34,745 nt of DNA from Ignavibacteriota bacterium (GTDB lineage: Bacteria; Bacteroidota; Ignavibacteria; UBA10030; UBA6906): assembly GCA_003152875.1 (NCBI GenBank), contig PMBF01000085.1:1-34745 (forward strand), written 5' to 3'. How positions within the stretch are numbered: the first letter of the stretch is position 1; each line of letters starts with the position of its first letter. This document shows positions 15,912 to 23,586 of the stretch, piece after piece. A program made the position numbers and the translations under genes. The notes beneath the pieces are model-generated. The model saw only the letters and a program-made list of their open reading frames with translations, made no database searches and had not been told where the DNA came from.

Positions 15912-17303
15912 ATGCACATAGGACTCATCGGGGTGGGGGTGATGGGACAGAACCTAGCGCTGAACATCGAGCGGAACGGCTTTCCCGTCGCCGTCTATGA
16001 TCGAGCGACCGAGAAGACCCGCGACTTTCTGGGGGGGAAGGCGAAGGGGAAACACATTGCCGGCGGGGAAAACATTGAGCAATTTCTTGCCCTGCTCGAG
16101 CCGCCCCGGCGCATCATCATCCTTGTCAACGCGGGGAAGCCGGTGGACGATGTGATCGGAGGTCTGAAACCGCATCTGAGAGAAGGTGATGTTCTGATCG
16201 ACTGCGGCAACTCCTTTTTTCACGACACCGAAAGGCGCGCAGCCGAACTGTCCCCGCTAGGGGTCTACTTCATGGGCTCGGGGGTGTCGGGTGGTGAGGA
16301 GGGAGCCCTGAAGGGGCCGAGCATCATGCCGGGAGGCGCCAGGGAGGCCTACGGTCTCGTCGCGCCCGTCCTGCAGGCCATTGCCGCGAAGGTCAACGGC
16401 GAGCCGTGCTGCTCCTACATCGGACCGCGGGGAGCGGGTCACTATGTCAAGATGGTGCACAACGGAATCGAGTACGCCATCATGCAACTGATCTGCGAGA
16501 CCTATGACGTGCTCTCATCGGGTCTGAGCCTGTCCGCCCTTCAGATCGCGGATGTGTTTGAGCGCTGGAACGCCACCGACCTCAACTCCTACCTTTTCGA
16601 GATCACGGTGAGGGTCCTGCGTACCATGGACCCCGACACCGGGAAGCCGATCGTCGACGTCATTCTGGACACGGCCGAACAGAAGGGGACGGGCAAATGG
16701 ACATCCCAGAATGCCTTTGACCTCGGCGTGCCCATCCCCACCATCAACGCCGCCGTGGAATCGCGCATCCTGTCCGGGCTGCGGGCTCAGCGGCTCTCCG
16801 CTGCGGGCGTGCTTCAGGGGCCGCCGCGCGGTGAGAAACCGGGCGCCGCACGGATTGCGTCCATTGCGGATGCCCTGCACGCGTCGATCATTGTCTCCTA
16901 TGCGCAGGGGCTTGCCCTGCTGAAGGCAGCCTCCGATGAATACACCTATGACCTCAAGCTGAATGAGATTGCAGCCCTGTGGAGGGGCGGATGCATCATC
17001 CGTGCGAAGATCCTTGAACCGATCCGCACGACCTTCGCAAAGAACCCCCCTCCGGTGAATCTCATGGTGGACCCAGGTTTCAGCGTCCTTCTCAACGCCA
17101 AGCAGGCCGCATGGCGCGAGACGGTGCGGCTCGCGATGAGTCAGGGAATTCCGACGCTCGCAATGGCCGCCTCATTGAACTACTACGATGCGTACCGGGC
17201 TTCGCGCCTCCCGGCAAATCTGCTGCAGGGACAGCGTGACTTCTTCGGCGCGCACACCTACAGGCGGCTGGACAAGGAAGGGACATTCCACACGCAGTGG
17301 TAG
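15912..17303 (+). CDS. gnd: 6-phosphogluconate dehydrogenase, decarboxylating
   Basis: This is an enzyme of 463 residues that oxidises and decarboxylates 6-phosphogluconate to ribulose 5-phosphate with NAD(P), in the oxidative pentose phosphate pathway. The N-terminal GLIGVGVMGQNLALNIERNG is the dinucleotide fold. GHYVKMVHNGIEYAIMQ contains the catalytic lysine and the substrate-binding His-Asn. ILDTAEQKGTGKWT is the family signature. The length matches the dimeric form. AAGGAGG (15896-15902) stands nine bases before the ATG. It follows the regulator and is followed by the PdxB-like and kinase genes with gaps of 31 and 60 bases, which suggests one operon. Confidence 0.96.
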   Translation: MHIGLIGVGVMGQNLALNIERNGFPVAVYDRATEKTRDFLGGKAKGKHIAGGENIEQFLALLEPPRRIIILVNAGKPVDDVIGGLKPHLREGDVLIDCGNSFFHDTERRAAELSPLGVYFMGSGVSGGEEGALKGPSIMPGGAREAYGLVAPVLQAIAAKVNGEPCCSYIGPRGAGHYVKMVHNGIEYAIMQLICETYDVLSSGLSLSALQIADVFERWNATDLNSYLFEITVRVLRTMDPDTGKPIVDVILDTAEQKGTGKWTSQNAFDLGVPIPTINAAVESRILSGLRAQRLSAAGVLQGPPRGEKPGAARIASIADALHASIIVSYAQGLALLKAASDEYTYDLKLNEIAALWRGGCIIRAKILEPIRTTFAKNPPPVNLMVDPGFSVLLNAKQAAWRETVRLAMSQGIPTLAMAASLNYYDAYRASRLPANLLQGQRDFFGAHTYRRLDKEGTFHTQW

Positions 17304-17334
17304 TCAGTTCCTCATTCAGAGCCGGAAGGCGTTC

Positions 17335-18486
17335 ATGCACATTGTCGTCGACAGGAACATCCCGCTCGGCGCCGAGGCATTCTCCACGATCGGCGACATT
17401 ACGGCGGTCGACACCCGCAGCTTCAGTCCGGAGTCGGTTCGCCACGCCGACGCCGTGATCATACGTTCCGAGACGGCTGTCAGCAAGGCGTTTCTCGAGG
17501 GAAGCAGTGTGAAGTTTGTGGGCACGGCAACGATCGGGACGGATCATGTGGACACGGAATGGCTGTCATCGCGCGGGATCGGCTTTGCCAGCGCTCCCGG
17601 ATGCAACGCGAATTCCGTCTGCGAATACATCGTTGCAGCTCTCCTGGAACTGGGCAGCAGGTACGGGTTCATGCTCGAAGGAACCAGCCTGGGCATCGTC
17701 GGGGTGGGAAATATCGGCAGCAGGGTTGAGCGGGCGGCCGGCGCCCTCGGGATGCGGGTGATGCTGAACGATCCGCCCCTTGCGAGGGCGACAGGGGATC
17801 CGAAATATCGTTCCCTGGACGAGCTGATGCCGGCCGACATCATCACGCTGCACGTGCCGCTCACGAGGTCAGGCGGGGATGCGACCCGTCACCTGTTCGA
17901 TGCCCGGCGCATGGCGTCAATGAAACAGGGATCCATCCTGTTGAACGCCTCCAGGGGAGGCGTTGTTGAAACACAGGCCCTCCGGAATGCACTCCTGAGC
18001 GGCCGCCTCCGCGGGGCGGTCCTCGATGTGTGGGAAGGCGAACCGGCGATCGATGCCGGTCTGTTGATGCAAACCACCCTGGGCACGGCTCATATCGCGG
18101 GGTATTCCCTCGACGGCAAGGTGAATGCGGTTCGCATGATCTATGAGGCCGCGTGCGCGTACTTCAGTCTGGACCCCGTGTGGCGGGTTTCCCGCCTGCC
18201 TGATCCGGGAACGAAGCATATAGCGCTCCCCCCCGAAGCTCCGCGGAGCGACCGCGTACTTCTTGGACTTGCCCGGCAGTGTTACGACATCACCCTGGAT
18301 GACCGTAACCTCAAGGCACTGTCGCAGCTCCCGCCCCCCGAGCTGGGGCGGGAGTTCATGATGCTCCGCTCGGGGTATCGCGTGCGCCGTGAATTCCCGG
18401 CCACCGAAGTTTTCGGAGGGTCCGACCGGCTCCGCGCACTCATACGGTCGCTTGGCTTCACGGTTGCGGGGGAAGCTCCGCACTGA
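17335..18486 (+). CDS. pdxB: 4-phosphoerythronate dehydrogenase (PdxB-like)
   Basis: This is a D-2-hydroxyacid dehydrogenase of 383 residues with the PdxB layout. It has a catalytic and NAD fold (LGIVGVGNIGSRVERAAGALG near 115-135), NASRGGVV with the catalytic arginine, a glutamate in WEGEPAID, the histidine in TAHIAGYSLDGKVNAVRMIYEA, and a C-terminal extra domain of about 90 residues. HIAGYSLDGK is the PdxB form of the motif, in place of the HIGGST of SerA. The enzyme oxidises 4-phospho-D-erythronate on the route to pyridoxal phosphate. Its place between gnd and a KDG kinase is odd for a vitamin gene and could indicate another sugar acid phosphate as substrate. GGAAGG stands five bases before the ATG. 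Confidence 0.82.
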   Translation: MHIVVDRNIPLGAEAFSTIGDITAVDTRSFSPESVRHADAVIIRSETAVSKAFLEGSSVKFVGTATIGTDHVDTEWLSSRGIGFASAPGCNANSVCEYIVAALLELGSRYGFMLEGTSLGIVGVGNIGSRVERAAGALGMRVMLNDPPLARATGDPKYRSLDELMPADIITLHVPLTRSGGDATRHLFDARRMASMKQGSILLNASRGGVVETQALRNALLSGRLRGAVLDVWEGEPAIDAGLLMQTTLGTAHIAGYSLDGKVNAVRMIYEAACAYFSLDPVWRVSRLPDPGTKHIALPPEAPRSDRVLLGLARQCYDITLDDRNLKALSQLPPPELGREFMMLRSGYRVRREFPATEVFGGSDRLRALIRSLGFTVAGEAPH

Positions 18487-18546
18487 GAAGTATTCCGGAA
18501 GGACCAGCGCGCGGGAAAACCTGTCACACACAACAGAGAGAGACTT

Positions 18547-19632
18547 GTGGCTCTTACCGTTCTGTCCGCTGCCGAGACGACGTTCGATCTTGTCTCACTC
18601 GGGGAATGCATGATCCGCCTGAGTCCCCCCGGCCATCAGCGCATTGAACTCACACCAGTCTTTGAAGCCTATGCGGGGGGAGGGGAATACAATGTGTCGT
18701 ATGCGCTGGCACGCTACGGCCTGCGGACGGCATTTGTGTCGAAACTCGTCGACAACCCCCTCGGGCATTTCATCCGAAACCACGCCCGGGCGAGCGGCAT
18801 GGATTTTCGCGAAGTGCTCTGGGTGCCGTTTGACGGGTCCGGGCGTGCCGATCGCACCGGCCTCAACTTCACGGAAGTGGGGATCGGCGTGCGGGCAAGC
18901 GTCACGCTGTACGATCGCGGTCACACAGCGATCTCGCACATGAAGCCGGAAGACTATGATTGGAAGACGCTGTTCGGTGAAAGGAAAGTGCGCTGGTTTC
19001 ATACGGGGGGCATCTTCGCGGCTCTGAGTGAGAGCTGCGCCGACACGGCGCTCGCCGCCATGAAGGCGGCCCACGAGGCAGGCACCATCGTTAGCTACGA
19101 TCTCAATTTCCGGAGCAAACTCTGGACGAGCAAGAAGGCCATCGAAACCACCAGAAAGCTCGTGCCCTATATCGACACGCTCATCGGCAACGAGGAGGAT
19201 TTTCAGAAGGTGCTCGGTTTCCAGGTAGAGGGGACAGACGAGCGGCTCAGCCGGCTCCCCGTTGAAGGATACAAGGCCATGGTGGAACGGGTGGTGAAGG
19301 CATATCCGGCGGTCCGAGCCGTCGGAACCACCCTCCGCGAAGTCGTGAGCGGCCTGGTGAACAATTGGTCGGCGATCATGTACGTAGACGGCCAGTTCTA
19401 TACTTCGAGGCAATACAGAGGCCTCGAGGTCGAAGACCGCGTGGGAGGGGGCGATGGATTCTGTTCCGGATTCGTGTTTGGCTTGCTTCAAGGGATGTCA
19501 CCGCAGGACTGTGTAGAGATGGGTGCCGCGCATGGAGCCTTGCTCCAGAGCACACGCGGCGATACCAGCATGGTCACCATGGATGAGGTGCGTCACGTCA
19601 TGGAAGGGGGGAGCGCCCGGATCAAGCGCTGA
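18547..19632 (+). CDS. kdgK: PfkB-family sugar kinase, probable 2-keto-3-deoxygluconate kinase
   Basis: This is a ribokinase-fold enzyme of 361 residues expected to phosphorylate 2-keto-3-deoxygluconate with ATP, feeding the Entner-Doudoroff route. Visible features are VSLGECMIRLSPPG near the start, GGGEYNVSYALARYG (the first PfkB signature), VSYDLNFRSKLWTSKKA (typical of KDG kinases), and VGGGDGFCSGFVFGL as the GAGD-type anion hole with the catalytic aspartate. The first residue of that motif is G where A is usual. The start is the GTG at 18547 with an AGAGAGAG tract upstream. It is the last gene of the gnd cluster. Another keto-sugar substrate is possible. Confidence 0.85.
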   Translation: MALTVLSAAETTFDLVSLGECMIRLSPPGHQRIELTPVFEAYAGGGEYNVSYALARYGLRTAFVSKLVDNPLGHFIRNHARASGMDFREVLWVPFDGSGRADRTGLNFTEVGIGVRASVTLYDRGHTAISHMKPEDYDWKTLFGERKVRWFHTGGIFAALSESCADTALAAMKAAHEAGTIVSYDLNFRSKLWTSKKAIETTRKLVPYIDTLIGNEEDFQKVLGFQVEGTDERLSRLPVEGYKAMVERVVKAYPAVRAVGTTLREVVSGLVNNWSAIMYVDGQFYTSRQYRGLEVEDRVGGGDGFCSGFVFGLLQGMSPQDCVEMGAAHGALLQSTRGDTSMVTMDEVRHVMEGGSARIKR

Positions 19633-19661
19633 GCCGCAGTCGGAAAGCTCCCCATTTTTTG

Positions 19662-19768
19662 TCGCGATTTTCCGCAAGAGAGCTGAATTGCAACGATTGT
19701 AGGGTGGTGCCGGGAGCGGTTTGATGTGTCCGGCAATCCCTTCAGCTAACTTCCGTCGGAAATCGCGA
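19662..19768. repeat. 107-bp imperfect inverted repeat upstream of cas6-like gene
   Basis: TCGCGATTT (19662-19670) plus CCG (19672-19674) pairs with CGG (19757-19759) plus AAATCGCGA (19760-19768). AGCTGAA (19681-19687) pairs with TTCAGCT (19741-19747). GATTG (19695-19699) pairs with CAATC (19734-19738). An alternative inner stem is TGCCGG (19708-19713) with CCGGCA (19730-19735). The right end is four bases before the cas6-like ATG. It could be a folded mRNA leader or the ends of a small mobile element. Confidence 0.7.
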
Positions 19769-19771
19769 TCC

Positions 19772-19787
19772 CATGCGATATCGCATG
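19772..19787. promoter_or_regulatory. Perfect 16-base palindrome over the cas6-like start codon
   Basis: CATGCGATATCGCATG reads the same on both strands and contains the ATG of the next gene. It may be an operator, a small RNA hairpin covering the start, or chance. Confidence 0.45.
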
Positions 19788-20525
19788 ACATTCCGGGTCC
19801 CTGTCCCGAGAACCCGAATCCCCCTTTCCTACAACGGAGCGCTTTCCGCTCATCTGGCCGAATGGCTGGGAGTGATCCCCCCGCTTCCTGACAGCCACGA
19901 CCCGGCTTCCATGCCGTTCGATCATTTCGTCTTCTCCCGCCTTGTCATCAAGTCGAAGATTGTCGACATGAAGAGTCTGACAATCAAACTCCTCTCTCCA
20001 ACGGTCGTGCTCTATCTGGGAATCCCCGAGGCTGGAGGGGATAATCCCCGATCGCCTTCGGCTTTGTTGGGACGTGAAGTGCTGCTGGGAACAGAGGGTC
20101 AGAACCTGCTAATAGAAAGGGTCGAGTCGTTACCCCCCCCAATCTGGTCGCGGAGGATGAATTTCCGCATGCTCTCACCGACCGCGGTCCCGGGACCCGA
20201 TGGCACCTGGCTGAGGGCAGACGACGCTCGACTGAGTGAAACAATACGCCTGCTCCTCCTGAACCGTTACCGATCTCACTTCAACCACTCACCTTCCGTC
20301 GACGAGGAACTGACAGCAGTCGTTGATCCTACCTATCTGAGCCAACGGGGCGGCGGTGCAGGAGTTGTGAAAAGGGTCCGCCTTAACGCCTCCGGCGGCG
20401 AACCTCGTGATGTTCACGGCTTTGTCTGTCCGATCACTCTGCGCGGCAATCCGCGACTTATCGCACTCGCTTACGATAGCGGCCTCGGAACATTGGGGAT
20501 GCTCGGTTTTGGAATGATGGGATGA
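19773..20525 (+). CDS. cas6: Orphan CRISPR RNA-processing endoribonuclease, Cas6 family
   Basis: This is a 250-residue protein with the Cas6 layout. It opens with the strand MRYRMTFRV, then a helix region with PLSYNGALSAHLAEWL (17-32), a strand HFVFSRLVI (51-59) and IKLLSPTVVLYL (71-82). FRMLSPTAV and a helix LRLLLLNRYRSHF-like follow. It ends with the glycine-rich GLGTLGMLGFGM (237-248), the RNA-binding hallmark of Cas6. Cas6 cuts the CRISPR transcript inside each repeat. H42 and H51 lie where catalytic histidines occur in this family, H42 being nearest by spacing to the histidine of the Pyrococcus enzyme. No other cas gene or repeat array is within the window. It has no visible ribosome site. 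Confidence 0.8.
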   Translation: MRYRMTFRVPVPRTRIPLSYNGALSAHLAEWLGVIPPLPDSHDPASMPFDHFVFSRLVIKSKIVDMKSLTIKLLSPTVVLYLGIPEAGGDNPRSPSALLGREVLLGTEGQNLLIERVESLPPPIWSRRMNFRMLSPTAVPGPDGTWLRADDARLSETIRLLLLNRYRSHFNHSPSVDEELTAVVDPTYLSQRGGGAGVVKRVRLNASGGEPRDVHGFVCPITLRGNPRLIALAYDSGLGTLGMLGFGMMG

Positions 20526-20540
20526 ACGTGACGCAACGCA

Positions 20541-20570
20541 TTGCGCTTGTCGAGCTTTTGTTTATATTGG
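20541..20570 (+). promoter_or_regulatory. Putative promoter of the histidine kinase gene
   Basis: TTG (20541-20543), 19 bases and TATATTGG (20563-20570) match the local promoter layout. The leader before the kinase ATG would be about 125 bases. Confidence 0.55.
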
Positions 20571-20699
20571 CAAGTGAACCCATGTGACCGATCGATTCCC
20601 ATCGCTGGTGTGAAGCTGCAGGACTGAATCTCCCCCAGTGTCCCGCAGCGTGACAACTGCCTGCGTCCAAAACAGTTCCTCCCCACAGAGGGCCGCTCC

Positions 20700-22949
20700 A
20701 TGCAGTCCGAACCAAGTACTGTTCCTCGTTCCGAGAAATCCCGGGTCGGTGACATCCTTGCTGCCTGGTCATCACCGGATGATGCGCCGTCCGGGATTCA
20801 GGATTCGCAGGCGGTCGCGCCCTCCTCCGATACAGTTCGCGAACCGGGAACCTCCGAGGGGCAGGATGAATTCTGTTTCCAGGGAATTCTCGACAGCGTC
20901 GAGGAAGTACTTTTCCTTCTGGACCCGGACGGAACCGTGCGGTACATCAATGCCACGATCGTACGGCTCATCGGCAAGCCAGCCAAAGAAGTCACGGGAC
21001 GCCCGCTCGCAGAGTTTGTTCATCCCGAAGACCACCCGCTCCTGCGCCGGTACATCGCAGCAGCCCTGCGCGGCGAACACTGGCCGCAGGAGTTCCGCCT
21101 GCTTCATGCAGACGGCAGCCTGACGCGTGCCCGCGCCATCACGCAGCGGTTCATGCAGCAAGGATCGGTCAAGGGTGTCAGCGGAGTCTTTTCAGACATG
21201 GAAGGTGAGCAAAGCTTGCGCACCCTTTCGGTCGCTCTCGACCAGAGTCCGGCCTCCGTTATTGTGACGAATGCTGCCGGCGAAATTGAGTTTGTGAACC
21301 GCAGGTTCGTCGAGGTGACCGGCTACGCCCTGGAGGAGGTAAAGGGAAAGAACCCGCGCTTCCTCAAGTCGGGCCTCACACCGGCACTGACGTATGAACA
21401 GATGTGGGCTGCTCTGGATTCCGGGAATGATTGGTACGGCGAATTCCTGAACCGCAAGAGGAACGGCGAGCTTGTGCTGGAGGAGGTGCATGTCTCCCTG
21501 GTCCGCGACTCCGCCGGGCGGACGACGCACTATGTCAGCACCCACCAGAACGTCACATCGCGCAAGCTGGCGGAGGAACAGCTCCGTGATTCGGAACAGC
21601 GTTACCGGATCCTGCTGAACACCGTCGGCGACGCCCTCTTCATGGTCGATCAGAAGTCCGGGCGCATCCTGGACTGCAACGCGGCCTCCGAGAAGATGTA
21701 CGGCTATTCGCGCGAGGAGATGCTGTCGCAGCGGGTAGTCGATTTGTCGTCGGAACCATACGCGACATCCCTCGATACCGCGAACCCGCCGCCCAGGATT
21801 CATCTCCGGTATCACTGCAGGAGGGACGGCACGGTCTTTCCGGTGGAAATCTCCAACGGCGCCTATACCGTCGGCGGGCGTACTGTGATCATCTCCTCGA
21901 TCCGGGATATCACCAAGCGCATCCAGAACGAAGAGCTTCTCCAGCAAACAACGCGGCGGAATGCCGTCATCCTGGAGACTGCGATCGAGGGGTTTTACAT
22001 CCTGGACGAGAAGGGAAGGATCACCGACGCCAACGCTTCGCTCTGCCGGATGCTCAAGTACACCCCCGACGAAATCAAGTCGCTCGTTATCGGCGATATC
22101 GATGCCATGATGAGTCATGAGGAGATCATGACCGCCATGGCGGATCTGAGCGGCGATCCGGTCTTCTTTGAGACCAGACAGCGGCGTAAGGACAATGTGG
22201 TGATCGACGTTGAGGTTCGTGCGCAGCGGGTGGAGATCGAGGGACAGCGCATGGTATTCTGTTCGGCCCGGAACATCACCGAGCGCAAACGCGCGCGCGA
22301 GGCGCTGGAGACTTCCCTGCACGAGAAGGAAGTGCTCCTGAAAGAAGTGCATCACAGGGTGAAAAACAATCTGCAGATCATCTCCAGTCTGCTCAGCCTG
22401 CAGTCAAGGCAGGTGAAAGACCCCTCGGACCTCGTCCTCTTCACCGAGAGCCAGAACCGCGTCCGGACCATGGCCCTCATCCACGAGCGGCTGTACCGGT
22501 CTGGAGATCTGACCCATGTCGGCATGAAAGACTACGTCGAGAGCCTCACGTCCGCCCTTGTGCAGTCCAACGGCGCCGCCGCGCCGGGCTGCGAGGTGGC
22601 CGTCGAGGTAATCCCGGCCAACCTGACCTTCGACATCTCCATGTGCGTGCCGACCGGCCTGGTGGTGACCGAGCTGGTCACGAACGCGCTGAAGTATGCG
22701 TTCCCCGGCGGGCGCTCCGGCAAGGTCATTGTCCACCTTGAACAGGATATAGCGGGAGTGTACCGTCTTTCGGTGGCCGACAACGGGGTGGGGTTGCAGT
22801 CAGGCATCGACTACCGCAACACGTCCACCCTGGGCATGCAGCTGGTGCTGAGTCTGGCCGAGCAGCTCGGAGGGACCGTCACGCTCGACCGCTCGATGGG
22901 GACAAAATTCACGGTGACATTCGCCCGGCCCGAGCCCCCGGCCTCGTGA
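20700..22949 (+). CDS. Soluble four-PAS sensor histidine kinase (HisKA_2 type)
   Basis: This is a signalling kinase of 749 residues without membrane segments, so it senses something inside the cell. Four PAS domains lie at about 57-165, 173-290, 301-410 and 421-540. After each of the last three come the short helical linkers typical of PAS-PAC units (for example ITKRIQNEELLQQ). The phosphorylation motif EVHHRVKNNLQIISSLLSLQ holds H551-H552, with the one before the arginine the expected acceptor. The ATP domain follows with ELVTNALKYAFP (N box) and DNGVGL. This HisKA_2/HATPase arrangement often phosphorylates a separate antiterminator or diguanylate regulator, but none is encoded nearby. The input signal is unknown. 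Confidence 0.93.
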   Translation: MQSEPSTVPRSEKSRVGDILAAWSSPDDAPSGIQDSQAVAPSSDTVREPGTSEGQDEFCFQGILDSVEEVLFLLDPDGTVRYINATIVRLIGKPAKEVTGRPLAEFVHPEDHPLLRRYIAAALRGEHWPQEFRLLHADGSLTRARAITQRFMQQGSVKGVSGVFSDMEGEQSLRTLSVALDQSPASVIVTNAAGEIEFVNRRFVEVTGYALEEVKGKNPRFLKSGLTPALTYEQMWAALDSGNDWYGEFLNRKRNGELVLEEVHVSLVRDSAGRTTHYVSTHQNVTSRKLAEEQLRDSEQRYRILLNTVGDALFMVDQKSGRILDCNAASEKMYGYSREEMLSQRVVDLSSEPYATSLDTANPPPRIHLRYHCRRDGTVFPVEISNGAYTVGGRTVIISSIRDITKRIQNEELLQQTTRRNAVILETAIEGFYILDEKGRITDANASLCRMLKYTPDEIKSLVIGDIDAMMSHEEIMTAMADLSGDPVFFETRQRRKDNVVIDVEVRAQRVEIEGQRMVFCSARNITERKRAREALETSLHEKEVLLKEVHHRVKNNLQIISSLLSLQSRQVKDPSDLVLFTESQNRVRTMALIHERLYRSGDLTHVGMKDYVESLTSALVQSNGAAAPGCEVAVEVIPANLTFDISMCVPTGLVVTELVTNALKYAFPGGRSGKVIVHLEQDIAGVYRLSVADNGVGLQSGIDYRNTSTLGMQLVLSLAEQLGGTVTLDRSMGTKFTVTFARPEPPAS

Positions 22950-22953
22950 ACGG

Positions 22954-23502
22954 TCAGGGCGGATACCGGTCCTCCGGCCCGCTTATCCATTCCCTTTCGG
23001 GTGCGAGGGCGGGTACCGCGGTCATGGTGGCGCCGAACCCGATGTACCGTCTCGTCACCATGCTGAATGGAATGGTGACGATCCGTGCAAGCTTGTCCGC
23101 AAAAAACTCCACGCCGAAGCGGCGTGCGAGATCCTGCAGATGCCGCCGCAGGTCAGCAAGGCGTTCCCGTCTCTCCAGCGCTCCCTGAATGGCGGAGCCC
23201 GCCGAGCCGGCGCGCGCCAGTCCGCGGTCCGAACGTTCGACCTGCCGGACGTCGGCCGGGGCAAGAAGGGCATCCTCCCAGTTCCTGATGTCGGCGCGTA
23301 CCTCCGGATCCCGCTCGTATCCCCGGTCCACCCCCTCCAAGGATTCCTCCTCTCCTTCGATTGCCAGCATCATCAAGCGGTTCAATGCCCGGGTGATCTG
23401 CCGCCGGGTACTCCCTTCAGGAAATCTCACCGGATAGAAGCGCAGGCTTTCCAAAATCCCCTCGAGGGTCCTGGCCCGGCCCGGACCCGTTGACTCTCGC
23501 AT
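22954..23502 (-). CDS. Hypothetical helical protein, 182 residues
   Basis: No family is recognised. The frame starts at an ATG (23502) with a weak purine stretch upstream and ends four bases from the convergent end of the kinase gene. The sequence is rich in arginine, glutamate and leucine with predicted helices (for example RRQITRALNRLMMLAIEGEEES, and ERRERLADLRRHLQDLARRFG). A less polar C-terminal part contains IPFSMVTRRYIGFGATM. It fills the gap between two plus-strand genes exactly and reads divergently from the ROK gene. That supports a real gene; a longer reading of the same frame would run into the ROK gene and is a shadow. DNA with this composition can also give false frames. Confidence 0.5.
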   Translation of the reverse strand: MRESTGPGRARTLEGILESLRFYPVRFPEGSTRRQITRALNRLMMLAIEGEEESLEGVDRGYERDPEVRADIRNWEDALLAPADVRQVERSDRGLARAGSAGSAIQGALERRERLADLRRHLQDLARRFGVEFFADKLARIVTIPFSMVTRRYIGFGATMTAVPALAPEREWISGPEDRYPP

Positions 23503-23507
23503 TCCGC

Positions 23508-23538
23508 TTGAGAGGCAGAACGCAATTGAGTATCTTCT
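23508..23538 (+). promoter_or_regulatory. Putative promoter of the ROK kinase gene
   Basis: TTG (23508-23510), 20 bases and TATCTTCT (23531-23538) give the same layout as the other promoters and a leader of about 45 bases. Confidence 0.5.
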
Positions 23539-23586
23539 GGTGTGCAACTCGCCTGCAAGTCCCTGTGCCTTACAGAGAGACCTCAC

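Noticed and set aside
19633-20699. A CRISPR array near the cas6-like gene
   Set aside because: I looked for regularly spaced direct repeats on both sides and found none.
21192-22355. A long minus-strand frame inside the histidine kinase gene
   Set aside because: It is the shadow of the PAS domains in GC-rich DNA; no family motifs and no start signals.
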